NCBI GenBank assembly: GCA_028455995.1
Contig: JABELC010000008.1
Span: 867,501-931,500 of the forward strand
Source: Scleromitrula shiraiana
Lineage: Eukaryota; Ascomycota; Leotiomycetes; Helotiales; Sclerotiniaceae
Length of the DNA: 64,000 bases
Direction of reading: 5' to 3'
Both the position numbers and the translations under genes were made by a program. The notes beneath the pieces were generated by a model, which searched no databases, was not told the origin of the DNA, and was given only the letters and a program-made list of their open reading frames with translations. Shown one piece after another: positions 45,801-58,500 of the stretch. Within the stretch, counting starts at the first letter, position 1, and the number at the start of each line of letters is the position of its first letter.

Positions 45801-46728
45801 CAGACTCGATGTTACATGATAATCTACCATATCATACAGTGTTGGGTTGCAATCAGAACTTTAGAAAAGAAGCTGAGTTGAATCAAACCTATAGCTAACC
45901 GTTTAGAAGAGACTGAAAAGACGAGATTTCAAGAGCTTTAGATTGATTGATAAACGACAAGGAAAACCTTGTCTGTTTTGCATTTTGCTTTTCTAAAATT
46001 GACAGCGGGCACTATTTCTAGCTAGAGTTCATCTAAGCATGAATGGGATGGGTTTTGTTTATTTATAACTAGAACTATAGTGGTTCTATAGTGGTTCTAG
46101 AGTTATCTTTACCGCTCCCCCACCTTCTTCTAAGCTAAGATAACCTTCTGATTTTCCCTTTCAACGGGTAGATCTAGGGATTTTTAGGGATTTTTAAGGA
46201 TTTCTCCAGGGTGTTTGGGGCTTATTTATTACTTATGCTGTTAATGCGGGAAAACATAGTTATACAAGAAAGAGTTATTAGAACTATCGATGGATTGTTA
46301 CAATAGAACTATGATGGAAAGAAAATAATGAAGGGAGGGTTATAAAGCTTTCTACTTGAATTGTATAATGTTTTCCATATAAAAAAGATATAAAAACCAG
46401 GACAATACTTTTAGATAAAAGGAGATGTTCCAACCTCCAACCTCTTTTCATGATTCTCTCTTCCTTTGCAAAGAAAAAAAAAAGGTTCAGGGCCCGCTTA
46501 GGTCGCAGCTTCGTGGTCCCTCAAAAAACATAGCCATAACAATCATACCTCACCCCTCCCCCAAAATTATTTCCCATTCATCTTTTACTTCACTTCCTCT
46601 TCTATAACAACAAACAAATCAAGAAAATCTCTCAATATAACATTTCAATCTTCTATTGAATAGATTCACACGAACCATAAAGTCTTCTTTATATCATAAA
46701 TCTTCAAGTCAATTTATCTTCAAAGAAA

Positions 46729-46897
46729 GTAAGTAATCTATCAAAATAACTGCCCCCTAATGATTGATTATGAGAACTTATCGCGATTTTGGAAAATCAA
46801 AATCAAGTCGCATTCGACGCGCTTCATTTATCTTGCTTTCTCTCTTCAATGCACACATTGCATACATACATACATACATACTAACTAACATCTACAG
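46729..46897 (+). other. Probable 5' UTR intron
   Basis: GTAAGT at 46729 and an ACTAAC-type branch site at about 46881, followed by TACAG ending at 46897. The acceptor is six bases before the ATG at 46904. Leader introns of this kind are common in fungal genes; no transcript evidence was available. Confidence 0.5.
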
Positions 46898-46903
46898 GAA
46901 ACA

Positions 46904-47742
46904 ATGGAGCGCCGAACCCGTTCTATGAATGGTTAGTAACAAATTTCATTTCAACATCAATCGCAAAACAGTCCCCTCAAAAGAAATCGCGTGGTGGTAT
47001 TTCTATTTGCTATGTACTACATCCATGCTAACAAGATATGACATTCTGATAGACAAGCTCCCAAAGCCAAGAGAGGTCCCTGCTCCAGTAGAAGCTGCCC
47101 CCAAGAAGAAGAGAACCACCACTGCCGCCGTCGCAAATACCAACAACAATACCAAAGCTAAAAAATCCGAGCCGGTTGTTAAGGGTGCAAAACCTACTGG
47201 TGTTAAGAAAAGTGTTGCGGCTCCGAAGAAGAAATCTACTGCTGGTACTGTTGCTGCTAAGGTATGTATGCGCATTATATTGCGGTTTTATACCTATTTT
47301 ACTTCACTTATTTTCACTTCATGTAATATTTTCTAATACTTTATCTTTAAATAGGTTGAAGCAGCCGTAGAATCAGCCGTTGCGACAACAGAAACTACAG
47401 CTGTACAAGCTGTTGAGAAAACGGAGGAGGCTGTTGAGAAGGCCACTAGTCCTAAGGAATCTTCTGTTAAGAAGACTGAAGAGACTGTTGTTGAGAAGGA
47501 AAAGGAAAAGGAGAAAGAAAAGAAGAAGGTTACGGCCAAGGAGCCTGCCAAGAAGAAGGTATGTTTGAGATATATATGATTCCAGTTTATTCTTTTCCCT
47601 CTTTATACCACTACACTTACTACTTTACTATCAACATAAAACTAACAAATCTCCCTCCCCATAGGCCGCCCCAGCAAAGAAAACCGGCATCGTCAAAGGC
47701 GGACCCAAGAAAGCGGCTCCCGCCAAAAAAGGAGCCGCCTAA
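46904..47742 (+). CDS. Small Lys/Ala-rich basic protein (H1-like composition)
   Basis: Family not recognised. Exons 46904-46931, 47053-47261, 47355-47558 and 47665-47742 join in frame to 172 residues, starting MERRTRSMNDKLPKPREVPA. The protein is disordered and very basic at both ends (APKKKRTTTA, GVKKSVAAPKKKSTAG, and a tail of AAPAKKTGIVKGGPKKAAPA). The centre is acidic/Lys mixed (VEKTEEAVEKATSPKESSVKK, VVEKEKEKEKEKKK). PAKK/PKKK repeats resemble histone H1 tails or nucleolar proteins, but no winged-helix globular domain is present, so it is not a normal H1. All four exons have clear GT-AG ends with TAAC-like branch points, and the frame is kept across three introns. That argues for a real gene. 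Confidence 0.78.
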
Positions 47743-49492
47743 GTCCAAGAAAAGAAAGAACTCGCAAGAGAAACAGATATAATCATCCACCATTCCTCTT
47801 TTTCTTTCCTTATTGTTCTTTTCCTTTGGTTTCTCAATCTACCAACCACTCTCATACCATCTTATCTCCTCTTATTTGAAAGCATCTTTTCTTTGCTCTC
47901 TCTCTACTTTACACATACATATATCCATGAAATCCATTTACAAACAAGTTTCCGGAGACCTTCTTTCCTCTCTTCTCTTTTTCGAGGGGATAATGAATCG
48001 AATCGATATACAGGCACCTAAAAAATCCAATCAAATCATGAACGAATGACACTTGATACCCTCATCTTCTCTTCTCTTCCTCTAGCAAGCGAGTAAAGCA
48101 AAAGCAAAAAACAAATCAAAGCAAGCGTTTCCTATTTTATCTTTTCTTTTGGGATTGGATCGAATCGAATCGAATGGCGTTCGAGGTGTCTGTCTGTCTA
48201 TCTGCCTATCTGTCTATCTATCCGGATTTATTTCTTTTGTTCTGTTGTGATGTGGATGATTGGTATTGAAGGAAGGAAGAGGGCAGTGAGATTGAGATTG
48301 AGATTGAGATTGAGATTGAGATTGAGATGGGTATAATTTGATGCGGGGAAAGGAAGTAAATGAATAGATTAGTAGACAGATGGACGAGTTTTCGATGCGT
48401 AAAGAGTGAGTGGGAGAGCTAGTTTATGGTATGGCGAGGAGGATATGAGATAGAATGGGGTGGATGGAAATACGTGTCTTGTGCCGTATTATATTATATT
48501 ATATGTTGGTTCATCTAGGATAAATGAGATATTTAAGATGGATTGTCCTTTTATTTTTTCTTCTTTCTTTGATCTGACGCTACCTAGCTTGCCATTTTGA
48601 CGTGAGTCGAATCTTGAGTTCTAAGTCTCATGTCTTATATCTTGTATCTTGTATCTTGTATCTCGTGTCTGGTTTACCATCCTATCCGTTGGTTTAGCTG
48701 AGTCTCAATGATTTGATTTGATTTGATTTAAGTTGATTTAATTTAAATTAAGTTGAGTAAGTTAACCAGCCATACCATACCATACCGGATCCCGCATATC
48801 AATCAATCAATCAATATATGATATGATATGATATGATATGATATAACATAATATTAATCCATCCATCTATAAATATAATAACACCTATCTATCTATCTAT
48901 CTATCTATCTATATATCTATATATCTATATATCCATTCCTAGTATATTATATTTTCATCCATACTCCTCCTTCCTTCCTTCCCAATCTATTAATCCATTA
49001 ATCCATTAATCCATTGATCCATTAATCCATTAATCCATTAATCGATCAATCGATCGATATATGCAATCGTACAGCTTTATTTATTATAAACATTATACTA
49101 GTAAGTGCCAGTAGTTCCTTCTATACATTTCTTCCTCACCCTTGCCCTGAGAGTATCTATTTATCTATCTATTCATTCATTCGTTCGTTCGTTCGTTCGT
49201 TCATCTACTCACTTCACATCCATCCCATCCCATCGCAACCAAACCTAAGCCTAAACCTCAAACCCCGAATACGGATACATTTATTTCTCCCAACATACAT
49301 ACATACATACATACATACCCTACCATCCCATCCCATCTATCCCATCTATCCCCTCATCCCATCTATCCCCTCATCCCAGCCCCAAACCCACCCACACAAA
49401 ATCTTATTAAATGTAAATGTAGATCCAAATCCAAATCCAAATCCAAATCCCTCATCTCACTCGTCACGACTATCATTCATCCTCATTCATCC
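47743..49492. other. Intergenic, microsatellite-rich
   Basis: No gene. Repeats: GAGATT hexamers (48284-48330), ATGAT pentamers (about 48815-48842), TATC tetramers (48885-48915), an ATCCATTA octamer array (48990-49042), TTCG/TTCA (49165-49203), TACA (49291-49318), CCATCT/CCCATC (49320-49378) and AATCC (49425-49452). Confidence 0.65.
48990..49042. repeat. ATCCATTA octamer array
   Basis: About six copies of the octamer with one A-to-G variant. Confidence 0.9.
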
Positions 49493-52400
49493 TCATTCAT
49501 CATCGTCGTCATCATCATCATCATCTTTGTTCTCAAAAATAGGGTCGAATCTAATATCGTTAGGATCAGAGCAACGCAACCAACTATCCAAGTATTACGC
49601 ACTCTACGATGAAGGGAAAGGGAAGAGGAGGGGAGAAGATAGAGGGATAGGAAAAGAAGATAGAGGGATAGGAAGAGGAGAGAGAGAAAACACATACCCC
49701 TGTTCGCCCACAATTTCCTTAGTATATTTAACAAGCTGTTCTAATTGTTTTACGCATCCTGTGAGGGATTGACTATAACCTATCCATATCGTTAGCCCAT
49801 CCATTCATTGATCCTTGAATTGGCATGAAATGAAATGAAAATAATAGAACTCACTATAACTATAAATCTGCGACCACTTCCTACCACCGGGCAAATAATC
49901 ATTCCCATTCCCATTCCCATTCTCATTCTCCTCATCAACATGCTCATTCCCATTCCCATCTCCGCTTTTGCTCCTCTTCTTCCTGCTCCTCCGCTTCTTA
50001 GACGTCATCGACGTCCCCGATATCGAGACTGAGGTTGAGGTGGGGAAATTGAGGGATTCAAGATAGGCCATGTGATCTAGGAGGCGTTGACGAGCTTGTG
50101 CTGCGGATGGTAGATAGCGCTAAATATTATCCCGTTAGACCGAATCATTTAAATAGGTGGGAACATCTAAAACGTACAGGTACTTTCCGATCGCCCCTCA
50201 ACGCACCAGCCAAAACATATAAATTCATAAGTATACACGCGACGGCATCGCGTCGAAAAGCAAGGAGGGATTCAGAGGCTTCCTCGTTCTCGGACATGTA
50301 GTGAGGGTGGAAGAAAAGTGAGGATTGGCGGACGGAGACCAGGTATTCGAAGAATCGCTCGCAGGCGTCGATGAGGGCTGAGTAGGGGAGTGGGTTGAAG
50401 GGGCCTCGGAGACGGATTTCGTGGCGGGTTAGGGCCTGGATTTTGGGTTAGATGGTTGTGACTAAGGAAGGGTATCATTTTGAATTGTAGCTCAAGTGTA
50501 TTGGACAAGTACACTCAAAAGCTCCAGCTGAGTTTGGATATTGGAGGGATGTTCATCTCAAGAAGAGTTCACTTACCAGTAATTGCCGTATCCTCACAAA
50601 TCCTTCTCTCAAACGACCCTCCAATAATTCTTGAACAATTAGTTCTGTTCAAACCATACAAGAGAATATACTTACCAGATCGTTGTACATCTTTTATACT
50701 CGGTTCCTCTCCACTTTCATAATATACATATTTTGCTACAACACCTACAAAATAATTAGCACCAAATCTCGATCAAGTCCAGAATATATCGTACCTCTAT
50801 AAATAATACTTGAGTAAATAAGCATAGATGACAACGCCTTTCTCAATTCATGTCTCGCAACAAACGGCCAAAGAAACCAATTAACAACCACAGCCGAAAC
50901 AACCCCAACCATAAAAGCCACTCCACGAGTCCATGCAACAGTAACGACTGAAACGCCATCAGGTGCCGTATATGCTCCTAGCGATACAACCACAAAAGCA
51001 ATGCAACCTACGACACCTGAACGAGGATGAGGACTTTGTGTAAATCTATACATCATTGGGATCATAAAAATGGCTGCGAATACTGCCATCACATATGGAT
51101 TGCCATTGTCGGCACCATATGCTATACCACCCCATACTGCTCCTAATATCGCACAGAAAGCTCTTGTGACTAAATCTTGGATGTTTCCACCAACCCTGTC
51201 ATATGTTAGTATTCTGATACCAGTGAAGAATGATGCAAATGTGGATTACCTAGGATGCATCATAATCCAAACCATCATTACAGCCCACCAACTCTCATGC
51301 TTATTCCACCAATCTCTACTTTGATTCAACCAACCCGGAACAGACAAAAGAGATGTCACTATCGCTACTTTAAACGCGAATCTTGTCTCAAATCCCTGTA
51401 AGCGATGAAGAACCTTCCACACTTTAAACCTCAATCGTTTCTGTCTTGAACTTTGATTCTTGCTCATTGCACGCTCTTCCTCATCCTCATAAGCACCACG
51501 ACTACCCGTAGGTGCAAGACCAAGAGGTTCTTCTTCATTTTGTTCCTCTTCATCTTCACCATCAACGTGTCGAGGTGATGGTTTATAAACATTTGCCATT
51601 CCTTTCATAATTTTTGCAAGTTCACTTTGACTTCTGAAGAAAAACCCTGCTGTTACACCTCCTCGATCGTGGCGTACTGCTTGATTGGTACGTTGAAGAG
51701 CTTTCCCAATTGGATATGATGGTAAGTAGACACGCCATCCTGGTTCTCTTTGTTGCATTTCGTTCACTTTGATGAGGAGAGCTTCGGCACTATTTGCTGC
51801 TTGCCTGATTGGATGAACGAAGAGAAATATTTCAACTACTTCGGGGTGGTCAGAGTATGTTGGAGGTAATGATGGATTACGAAGTAATCTGTGGTGTAGT
51901 TAGTACATTGTTATCGGATGAAACCTTCACAACCCTGTCTTAACGAAAACGATGATTAATGCTCAAATTTGTGTCTTGTTCCATTCAGAAAAATCCAATG
52001 CAGTCAAAACGAAACATTTATACATACTTTTCTTCCTCTTCATCATATTCAATCTTAGCCTTTCGAAGACTTGTTATTGCACCCACAATATCAGTTGACA
52101 CTTCCTTTGGCGGTCCCAAGAATACTCTATGTCCAGACATATCCATCAATACAGCATCACATCTCTGTAGCGCCGTCTTGAGACAAGACAATAGCTTTGA
52201 AGTTGGTTCAGCGAGCTTGCTAGCCACTAATTGTACTGCTTGATCTTCTGTATCTGTTCGCCGAAGCTTTGGGCGTCTTGGACTGTCAATATTAATTATT
52301 GAAGGCAATGGATATCGACGAATACTCATGACAGATGCGGCTGGTGAAAGAGGTTCGTCAGAATCATCTTTATCTTGATCAAACAGATGGGTCTCCATTC

Positions 52401-54074
52401 TTAAAGACAACAGAGATCTGACTACTGCCTGCATGAGGTTACGTAATGCCAAAACATCCCGAGGGTTGAATCTAGTAATGGAAAGATCAAGAACTAGATC
52501 TCTGTAAGCTTGAGAGATGTTAACAAAGGTGAAAGCTAGCTTTCTATGTGTGGTAAGTGCATCTGGTTGTGGAAGAACAAGGCCAGCCTGCATGACATCG
52601 AAAGCATCGTGCAAGCATACGGCCAATGATCTTGCTCCTGCATCAGGAATCACCTAAACATGATGTCAGCAGAAGTTTAGTGGATGCAATAAATAAATCA
52701 GTGAGCGTAGTATTGTTCGTGAACCACACCAAAAGCTCAATTAGTAACCGAGATTTTCAAACTGTTCAAGATCCGGTTAATCAATATCGATATTTAGTAG
52801 AGAGCCAGATTACTCGACAGTCCAATCAAGAAGTAAGCAATCAAAGCTTCAATCTGAAGTTCGCGGTGTGGCTCATGAATTAATATAACCCATTGGTGGT
52901 AAATTTTACTGTTATTAAGAATATTTGCATGAGGTTCACTTACAAGACAACACACTAAAAGACAAATGGCTTGTCCACATAACCAAGGAATGCCATACTG
53001 AAATAGCTTGACCCAGTCAATTGTGACCGAAGTATCAGCAAGGAGGGTATATATAACTGCCATCCCAGCACACAATACCATCTGATACAATCTGATATAA
53101 TATGAACGAAGTGCTGCAATGGTTCCCATGAAAAGAACAAGGAAAGCAGCTAAAATACCTCCATATCCCCTTCTTGCTACTGAAGTTGAATCCGAGATCC
53201 ATAGAGCGAATGCGCCCCATCCAAGCCCTCCTGCAGTTCCGAAGATTGTCAGTATTGTGCCATCAATTTGAGCACCAATGCTTCGACCGGAATGGTTGAT
53301 GATTGTAGAGATAACCATAATATAATTGTAACGACCGAGCCAATCTCTAATAACAGGAACCAAACAGAGTATATAAGAAATGAAGAAAGGTAGAAATGAT
53401 TTGATAAGTTTGACACCAGCTCGAGTAGTTGTTAGCTTTTTGGAAATATCTTTGAGTCCATGCCATTGCCTAGGAAAGAAATGTTTTAAGGAAAGCGGAT
53501 GCTTCTTCCTCAAAGCAGCTGGTAGTGTAAATTCAGCATCTCTCATAAGATCTTCATGGTTTTCTTTTGCTGGTTTAAGAAATGAAGCATCAAAAAATCC
53601 ATCTCTCAATTCTTCAACACCATAAGTTTCGAGGTCCAAATTGAAACCTTGTAAGATATCTGATAGATCTATATGATTATGGCTCATACTAAAACTAGTT
53701 CTTGGGGAAGCTAACGGTGAAGCTAACGGTGAAGCTAGCGGAGAAGCTGGACTTGAAGTTGGTGGACTTCTCACAGAACCAGGTCTTGAACCAGCTAATG
53801 ATCTTGAACGACGTGGTGTATATGATCCCATATAAATACTGGAAGCGGGAGATTTCGCCGGAGAACCAATTGGTTCCTGAACTCGAATATGTCTTTCATT
53901 GGGATTAGTTCGAAGATGTATAGGTCTATTGAGTCTTCTAAAACGTGATCCATTTTCTGATGTATTTGAACCTCTTCGGCTTCGATGCGGTGTAAATGAT
54001 GCAGAAGTAAAGGAAATGTGAGGGGTGGAGGATTGATCATTCAGATCATCTTTATTATCTCTAGGAATAACCAT
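49493..54074 (-). CDS. FUSC/ArAE_2-type membrane transporter (DUF2421, BRE4-like)
   Basis: Large fungal family with an N-terminal putative ER-transporter six-helix block, a central FUSC-like block and DUF2421; the yeast member Bre4 affects brefeldin A sensitivity. Substrate unknown. Ten exons: 52944-54074, 52028-52653, 51250-51888, 50795-51195, 50676-50744, 50577-50644 (or to 50629), 50178-50435, 49855-50119, 49698-49779 and 49493-49583. They give about 1,209 residues (1,204 with the alternative acceptor). The N-terminal 150 residues are Ser/Arg-rich with SPLASPLASPLASP. The first helix block is at about 225-377 (SFLPFFISYILCLVPVI, TIFGTAGGLGWGAFALW). The second spans about 760-930 (VAIVTSLLSVPGWL, GVVGCIAFVVVSLGAYT, GVVSAVVVNWFLWPF). 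The DUF2421 part includes RHEIRLRGPFNPLPY and RYLPSAAQARQRLLDHM. It ends in an eight-residue Asp run coded by a GAT repeat. The last acceptor, at ATAG/TTGG, was chosen to avoid an in-frame TAA. Confidence 0.88.
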
Positions 54075-55222
54075 TGTGTATGGTGAGATAGGATTGGATT
54101 TTGATCAATTGATTGAAGAATGAATGATATCAATGAGGGAAATGATACTATAGAAAATTGAAGTCATTGCAAACTCAATTGATAGGAATTGATGAAAATA
54201 ATAAATTGTCATAAGAAGAAATTAATATTTATTATAGGATTTAACTTCATTTGTATCCACATTGGGTATTGAAAGTAAAGAATTTGAAATAAGAAAATAA
54301 GGAAATAAGGAAATAAGAAAACAATAATAATATGGAGACTATTGTCATTTTTTACCTTTATAGTTAAATTTACAAACAAATAATAATTGTATTTTTTTCT
54401 TCTTCTTCTTTCTTCTACTTCCACTTTTAGGCAATCCTAGCATGGTCGAGCATGGCTGGCATGGCTGGCATGGACCCGTTTTTGTCGAGTTCTGGTAGAA
54501 ATAAATAAGTAAACAAATAAAAGGAGGCACGTGAAAGTGAAAGTGAAAGTGAGAAGTGAAAGTGAAGGCAAACGGCGGGATGGCACGTGAGTGGATATCG
54601 GGAACATTAATCGCCGGTCAAGGTATACATACATATAACTATATAACCATATACTAGTATAACTATATAACTACATAATCATATAACTATATAACTATAT
54701 AACCATATCTACGGTTTTTTGCTTATCAAACGGTCCTTGATCCTTGGGCCCTTATCAAGCGTATCGAGTAATATTATATAATCAATCCTATCTAGGTATA
54801 TTAAATACTAAAATTAACAAGGGTATTTGTATGGATTACCTAAACGAAGCCTTTTAACAAGAAAGCAACACCAAAAAAAATGGAACTAAATCCAAAATAA
54901 ATTCTTTTTTTTTATCAAACTCCCTACTACGGAATAATAATATGGTTTCCCATTATTCTGTTAATAATATTTTCACATCTTAGAGAAAAACTCGTGAATA
55001 CGTGGACCACCTTGTCTCTTTTTTTTTCCTTTCCACGCTTTTCCTACCTGAATTCTCCACACCCCTTCTCCATCTCTCTCATCTTGCATTTATCTTGCAT
55101 TTGTTTAAGGATAGAAGATTGACTATAGATTAGTCAACTCAACATCTTCTAAGAATTAATTACATACATTGAAGAAAGAGAGACTGGGAAGAAAGAGAGA
55201 GAAAAAAAAGGAAAGAAAAATT
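54075..55222. other. Intergenic, divergent promoters
   Basis: Contains GTGAAA repeats (54532-54565), an AACTATATAAC-type repeat (54634-54705) and T/CT-rich stretches near 55018-55100 upstream of the sirtuin. No gene. Confidence 0.55.
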
Positions 55223-56946
55223 ATGGATTCTACCATTACCGCTACTATGGCTGGTGTTCATACATCAGTCAATCCCCCAGTTATGAAAGTTATAAATTTG
55301 TTGTCGGATGATGAAGACACGGAATCGGAAGTTGATCAAACTGGTGGTGGTGGTGGTGTTGTTCGTGATGCTTCACGTGTCAAGACCAAGTCAAACACAA
55401 ACACCGCCAATACCAACAATGATCACAATACGCGCCTTATTACCGATGATAATGATCAAGAGCTAGAACAATCACAAGAAAGTGATTCAAATGATGATTG
55501 GGATGATGTTGAAAGTCTTTTTGAGGATGCTATTGAAGAATTAGCTGATGATCAATTATTGCAAAATGGTAAGTTAACGTTGTTCATTTATCTGTATCTG
55601 TATCTGTATCTGTATCTGTATCTCTACTGTACACATGAAACTTAAAAGTACCTACATACTTGATCCACAAACTACATTGGTTGATACTCGACACTTCTTC
55701 AAAGCACAATGAGCTAAAAATAGATTTTATAGAAGTACCCGACTTCTGTACACTTGAAGAAGCCCAACAATATCGTGTTGATCTTCGAAAATATGGTCCA
55801 GAGGAATTTTGTAGAAGAACTGTTGAAGCTGGAACAGTTACTGCTAAGAAATTGTTAACTGCCTTTGGTTTACGTCCACCCCCTTTTCTCGAAGATAGCC
55901 CCGATGACGCATATTATGGTCTTTTGAGTTTGGCGTTAAGTCGAGAGTTATCGAAACGTATCAAACTTCCACAGTATAATTCTTTCGAAGATGTTGTTCG
56001 ACTTTTACAAACTTCAAAGAAGATCATTGTCCTTACTGGCGCCGGTGTTTCTACCTCCCTTGGTATACCTGATTTCAGATCAAAGGATATTGGTCTATAT
56101 GCACAATTAGAACATCTCGGTCTTAGTGATCCTCAAGAGGTGTTTGATATTGAGCTATTCAAAAAGGATCCTACCATTTTTTATTCCGTTGCAAAAGACA
56201 TTCTGCCAAGTACAAAGCGATTCTCTCCAACTCATAAATTCATTTGGCTCCTACAGAACAAGGGAAAACTTCTTACTAATTATACACAAAATATCGACAA
56301 TATTGAGAGCGTTGCTGGTATCTTACCTGAAAAGATCATCCAGTGTCATGGTTCGTTCGCGTTCGCGTCGTGTTTGAAATGTGGCAGGAAAGTCAAAGGT
56401 GAAGAAATTTTCGATGAGATTCGAGCTGGTTCTATACCAAGATGCAAACAATGTCCTGTCTCAGCCATCCGTCCTACCCAAAATTTGAAACGCAAGCGTC
56501 CATCAAATGGGCAAGATAAGAAGCGTCGTCGATTTAGCTCAGATGATGACGAGGACGATGATATTCCTGAGGCTGGTATCATGAAGCCGGATATCACGTT
56601 TTTCGGGGAACAACTCCCCGATCACTTCTCAGAGCGATTGAGTCAGCATGATAGGGATCAAGTTGATCTTGTTATTACCATTGGAACATCTTTGAAAGTT
56701 GCACCAGTCAGTGAGGTGGTTCCATACCTTCCTGCTCAAGTACCTCAAATTTACATCAGTCGACAAGCTGTCAGCCACGTCAACTTTGATGTTGATTTGT
56801 TGGGTGATTGCGATGTTGTTGTTTCGGCATTGTGCAAAGCTGCGGGATGGGATTTAGAGCATGAGATGATCCCCAAGAATCAAGAGATTGATATTACAGG
56901 AGATGACGAATTTCCTAGTCGTCATTACTTCAAGCCCAAGAGTTGA
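55223..56946 (+). CDS. Sir2-family NAD+-dependent protein deacetylase (class I)
   Basis: Removes acetyl groups from histone lysines with NAD+, for silencing. Exon 1 is 55223-55568 and exon 2 is 55724-56946, giving 522 residues. The N-terminus is acidic and disordered (NLLSDDEDTESEVDQ, DDWDDVESLFEDAIEEL). After the splice comes TLEEAQQYRVDLRKYG and the helical AKKLLTAFGLRPPP. The Rossmann core has LTGAGVSTSLGIPDFRS (Gly221 on), TNYTQNIDNIESVAG and catalytic His324 in QCHGSFA. A zinc ribbon follows, CLKCGRK and CKQC, with a long basic/acidic insert after it (KRKRPSNGQDKKRRRF, DDDEDDD). ITFFGEQLP and IGTSLKVAPVSE complete the fold. The HST1/SIR2 class is clear. The 3' splice site at 55723 is inferred; a second AG lies 11 bases on. 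NAD+ supply would come from QNS1, elsewhere in this window. Confidence 0.93.
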
Positions 56947-58491
56947 AACACCTAATTGCAAGACTTCTCTCTATCTCTATATTTGAGAGAGGAGGAGTAT
57001 TTTACATTACACATACACTTTACTATCGCCAAAATGCGAATACTGGCATAATATAGGTACGAAACGAGAAAATATAGATACAGACGAAGAAAAGACTTCG
57101 ACAATTCTCTCGAAAAATCCATAAACACCCACCAGCGCCTTTACATTCAGCGAACAACGCATAAAAGGAAATATGGGAAGTTATCAGATCTGAAAGAATC
57201 ATATTCACAACACTTCATGGCGTTTCCACGAGCGATTTTTCACAGCAACTTTCATAGCGTATCGATTTTAGATTTGTTTGTTTATTTTGCTTTTTGGGAC
57301 ATGGAGGATGGAAGGAAGTTGGTGCTCTATATTTCCTGTATGCTGTTTTTATGGCGACTTGTATTTGTTGATTCATGGGAAAGGGACGGGATGGTGAGGA
57401 GGATAGATATCATATTATGAGTGCATTTGCATGCATACATACATACATACATAGATTTTGGTTTGATTTGGTTTTATTATATTTGATGGATTTGTTTCGG
57501 CTCAAATATCACTTACGGCCAGACAGACAGCCAGACAGACAGGAAAATTACAGATTTACACGCGTGTATGAATGTATATGGATGGGTTGGGTTGAACTTA
57601 TCTATCGGCCGCTCAATAGGGAGGAGTTCTGTTACTTTTTCTTTTTTTTTATCTTTGGGCTGCTGTAGTTTTCTTTTCTTTACTTTACTTTACTTGCTTT
57701 TCCGAATTATTTTGTATGGCGGATTTGATGCATTTGATGCGTACTGATTTGAATGAATGCATGAATGCATGAATGCATGGCAGATAGATAGATATAGGTA
57801 GAGTCATGGAGATGGGTATGGACATGAAAAAGATCTTCTGCATGATATCATATCATATCATATCATATCATATCATATCAACAGTATAGTTAAGTAGTCT
57901 TCTAATCGAATCAATTGTTTATGTATGTATACTCGTAGTTGGTGCGCTAATTGAATGATTATTTATCGTATACTCATCCCTTTCATTTCATTTCACTTCA
58001 TTTCACTTCCTCCCCCTTTTGGAATGCTAACTCCGCGCCATCTCATACCATCCCCCTCCCTCATCCATGAATAACCCATCTCAACAAACTTGAACCCCAT
58101 CTCAATTCCTCGAGAAAACACCAAAACTACAATCATTACGATTGGTTTAATGCATCGACATACGTGCCAGTGTATCACTATTCTAGTATCCAAAAGAATA
58201 CATTTATTTATTTATTTATTTGTTTCTCCATTCCCGTTTAGTCTGTCCATAGAAAATATATCTATGTGTATTATTTCCTACTTCCTTGTTCCTGGTGATA
58301 AATATCTGGTTCTTGTTTCCTATCAAGGTATTCACTTATTCCCCCATCTCCACATTCCCTCAACTCCACATCCTCCTTCCAATTTCCAATTTCCTGAAAA
58401 CTTAAGTCCACATACTAATACTAACTAACTCATCAACTAACCAACCAACCAACTACCCATTACATACATACTCATTCATTCATTCATTCAT
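56947..58491. other. Intergenic, microsatellite-rich
   Basis: No gene. Repeats: ACAT (57433-57451), CAGACAGA (57521-57541), ATGCATGA (57757-57778), TATCA pentamers (57846-57881) and CATTTCA (57980-58008). Open frames at 57217-57668 and 58090-58428 lack motifs. Confidence 0.6.
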
Positions 58492-58500
58492 TCATTCATA
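58471..58500. repeat. (ATTC)n microsatellite overlapping a stop codon
   Basis: About seven tetramers. The last ones form the C-terminal Glu and TGA stop of the HD-domain hydratase gene on the minus strand. Confidence 0.9.

Larger units (their letters stand above)
43422..46903. other. Gene-poor, repeat-rich and AT-rich region
   Basis: No supported gene. 43440-45060 is dominated by simple repeats: ATTCA at 43650-43675, CAATACCATA at 43680-43710, GCTGA at 43772-43800 and G-rich arrays. 45190-45800 is an AT-rich island. 45800-46400 is ordinary AT-rich DNA with small direct repeats (TATAGTGGTTC twice at about 46077-46100). 46400-46903 is the leader of the next gene. Confidence 0.6.

Noticed and set aside
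46904..47742. Histone H1
   Set aside because: Composition is similar to H1 tails, but no winged-helix globular domain is present.
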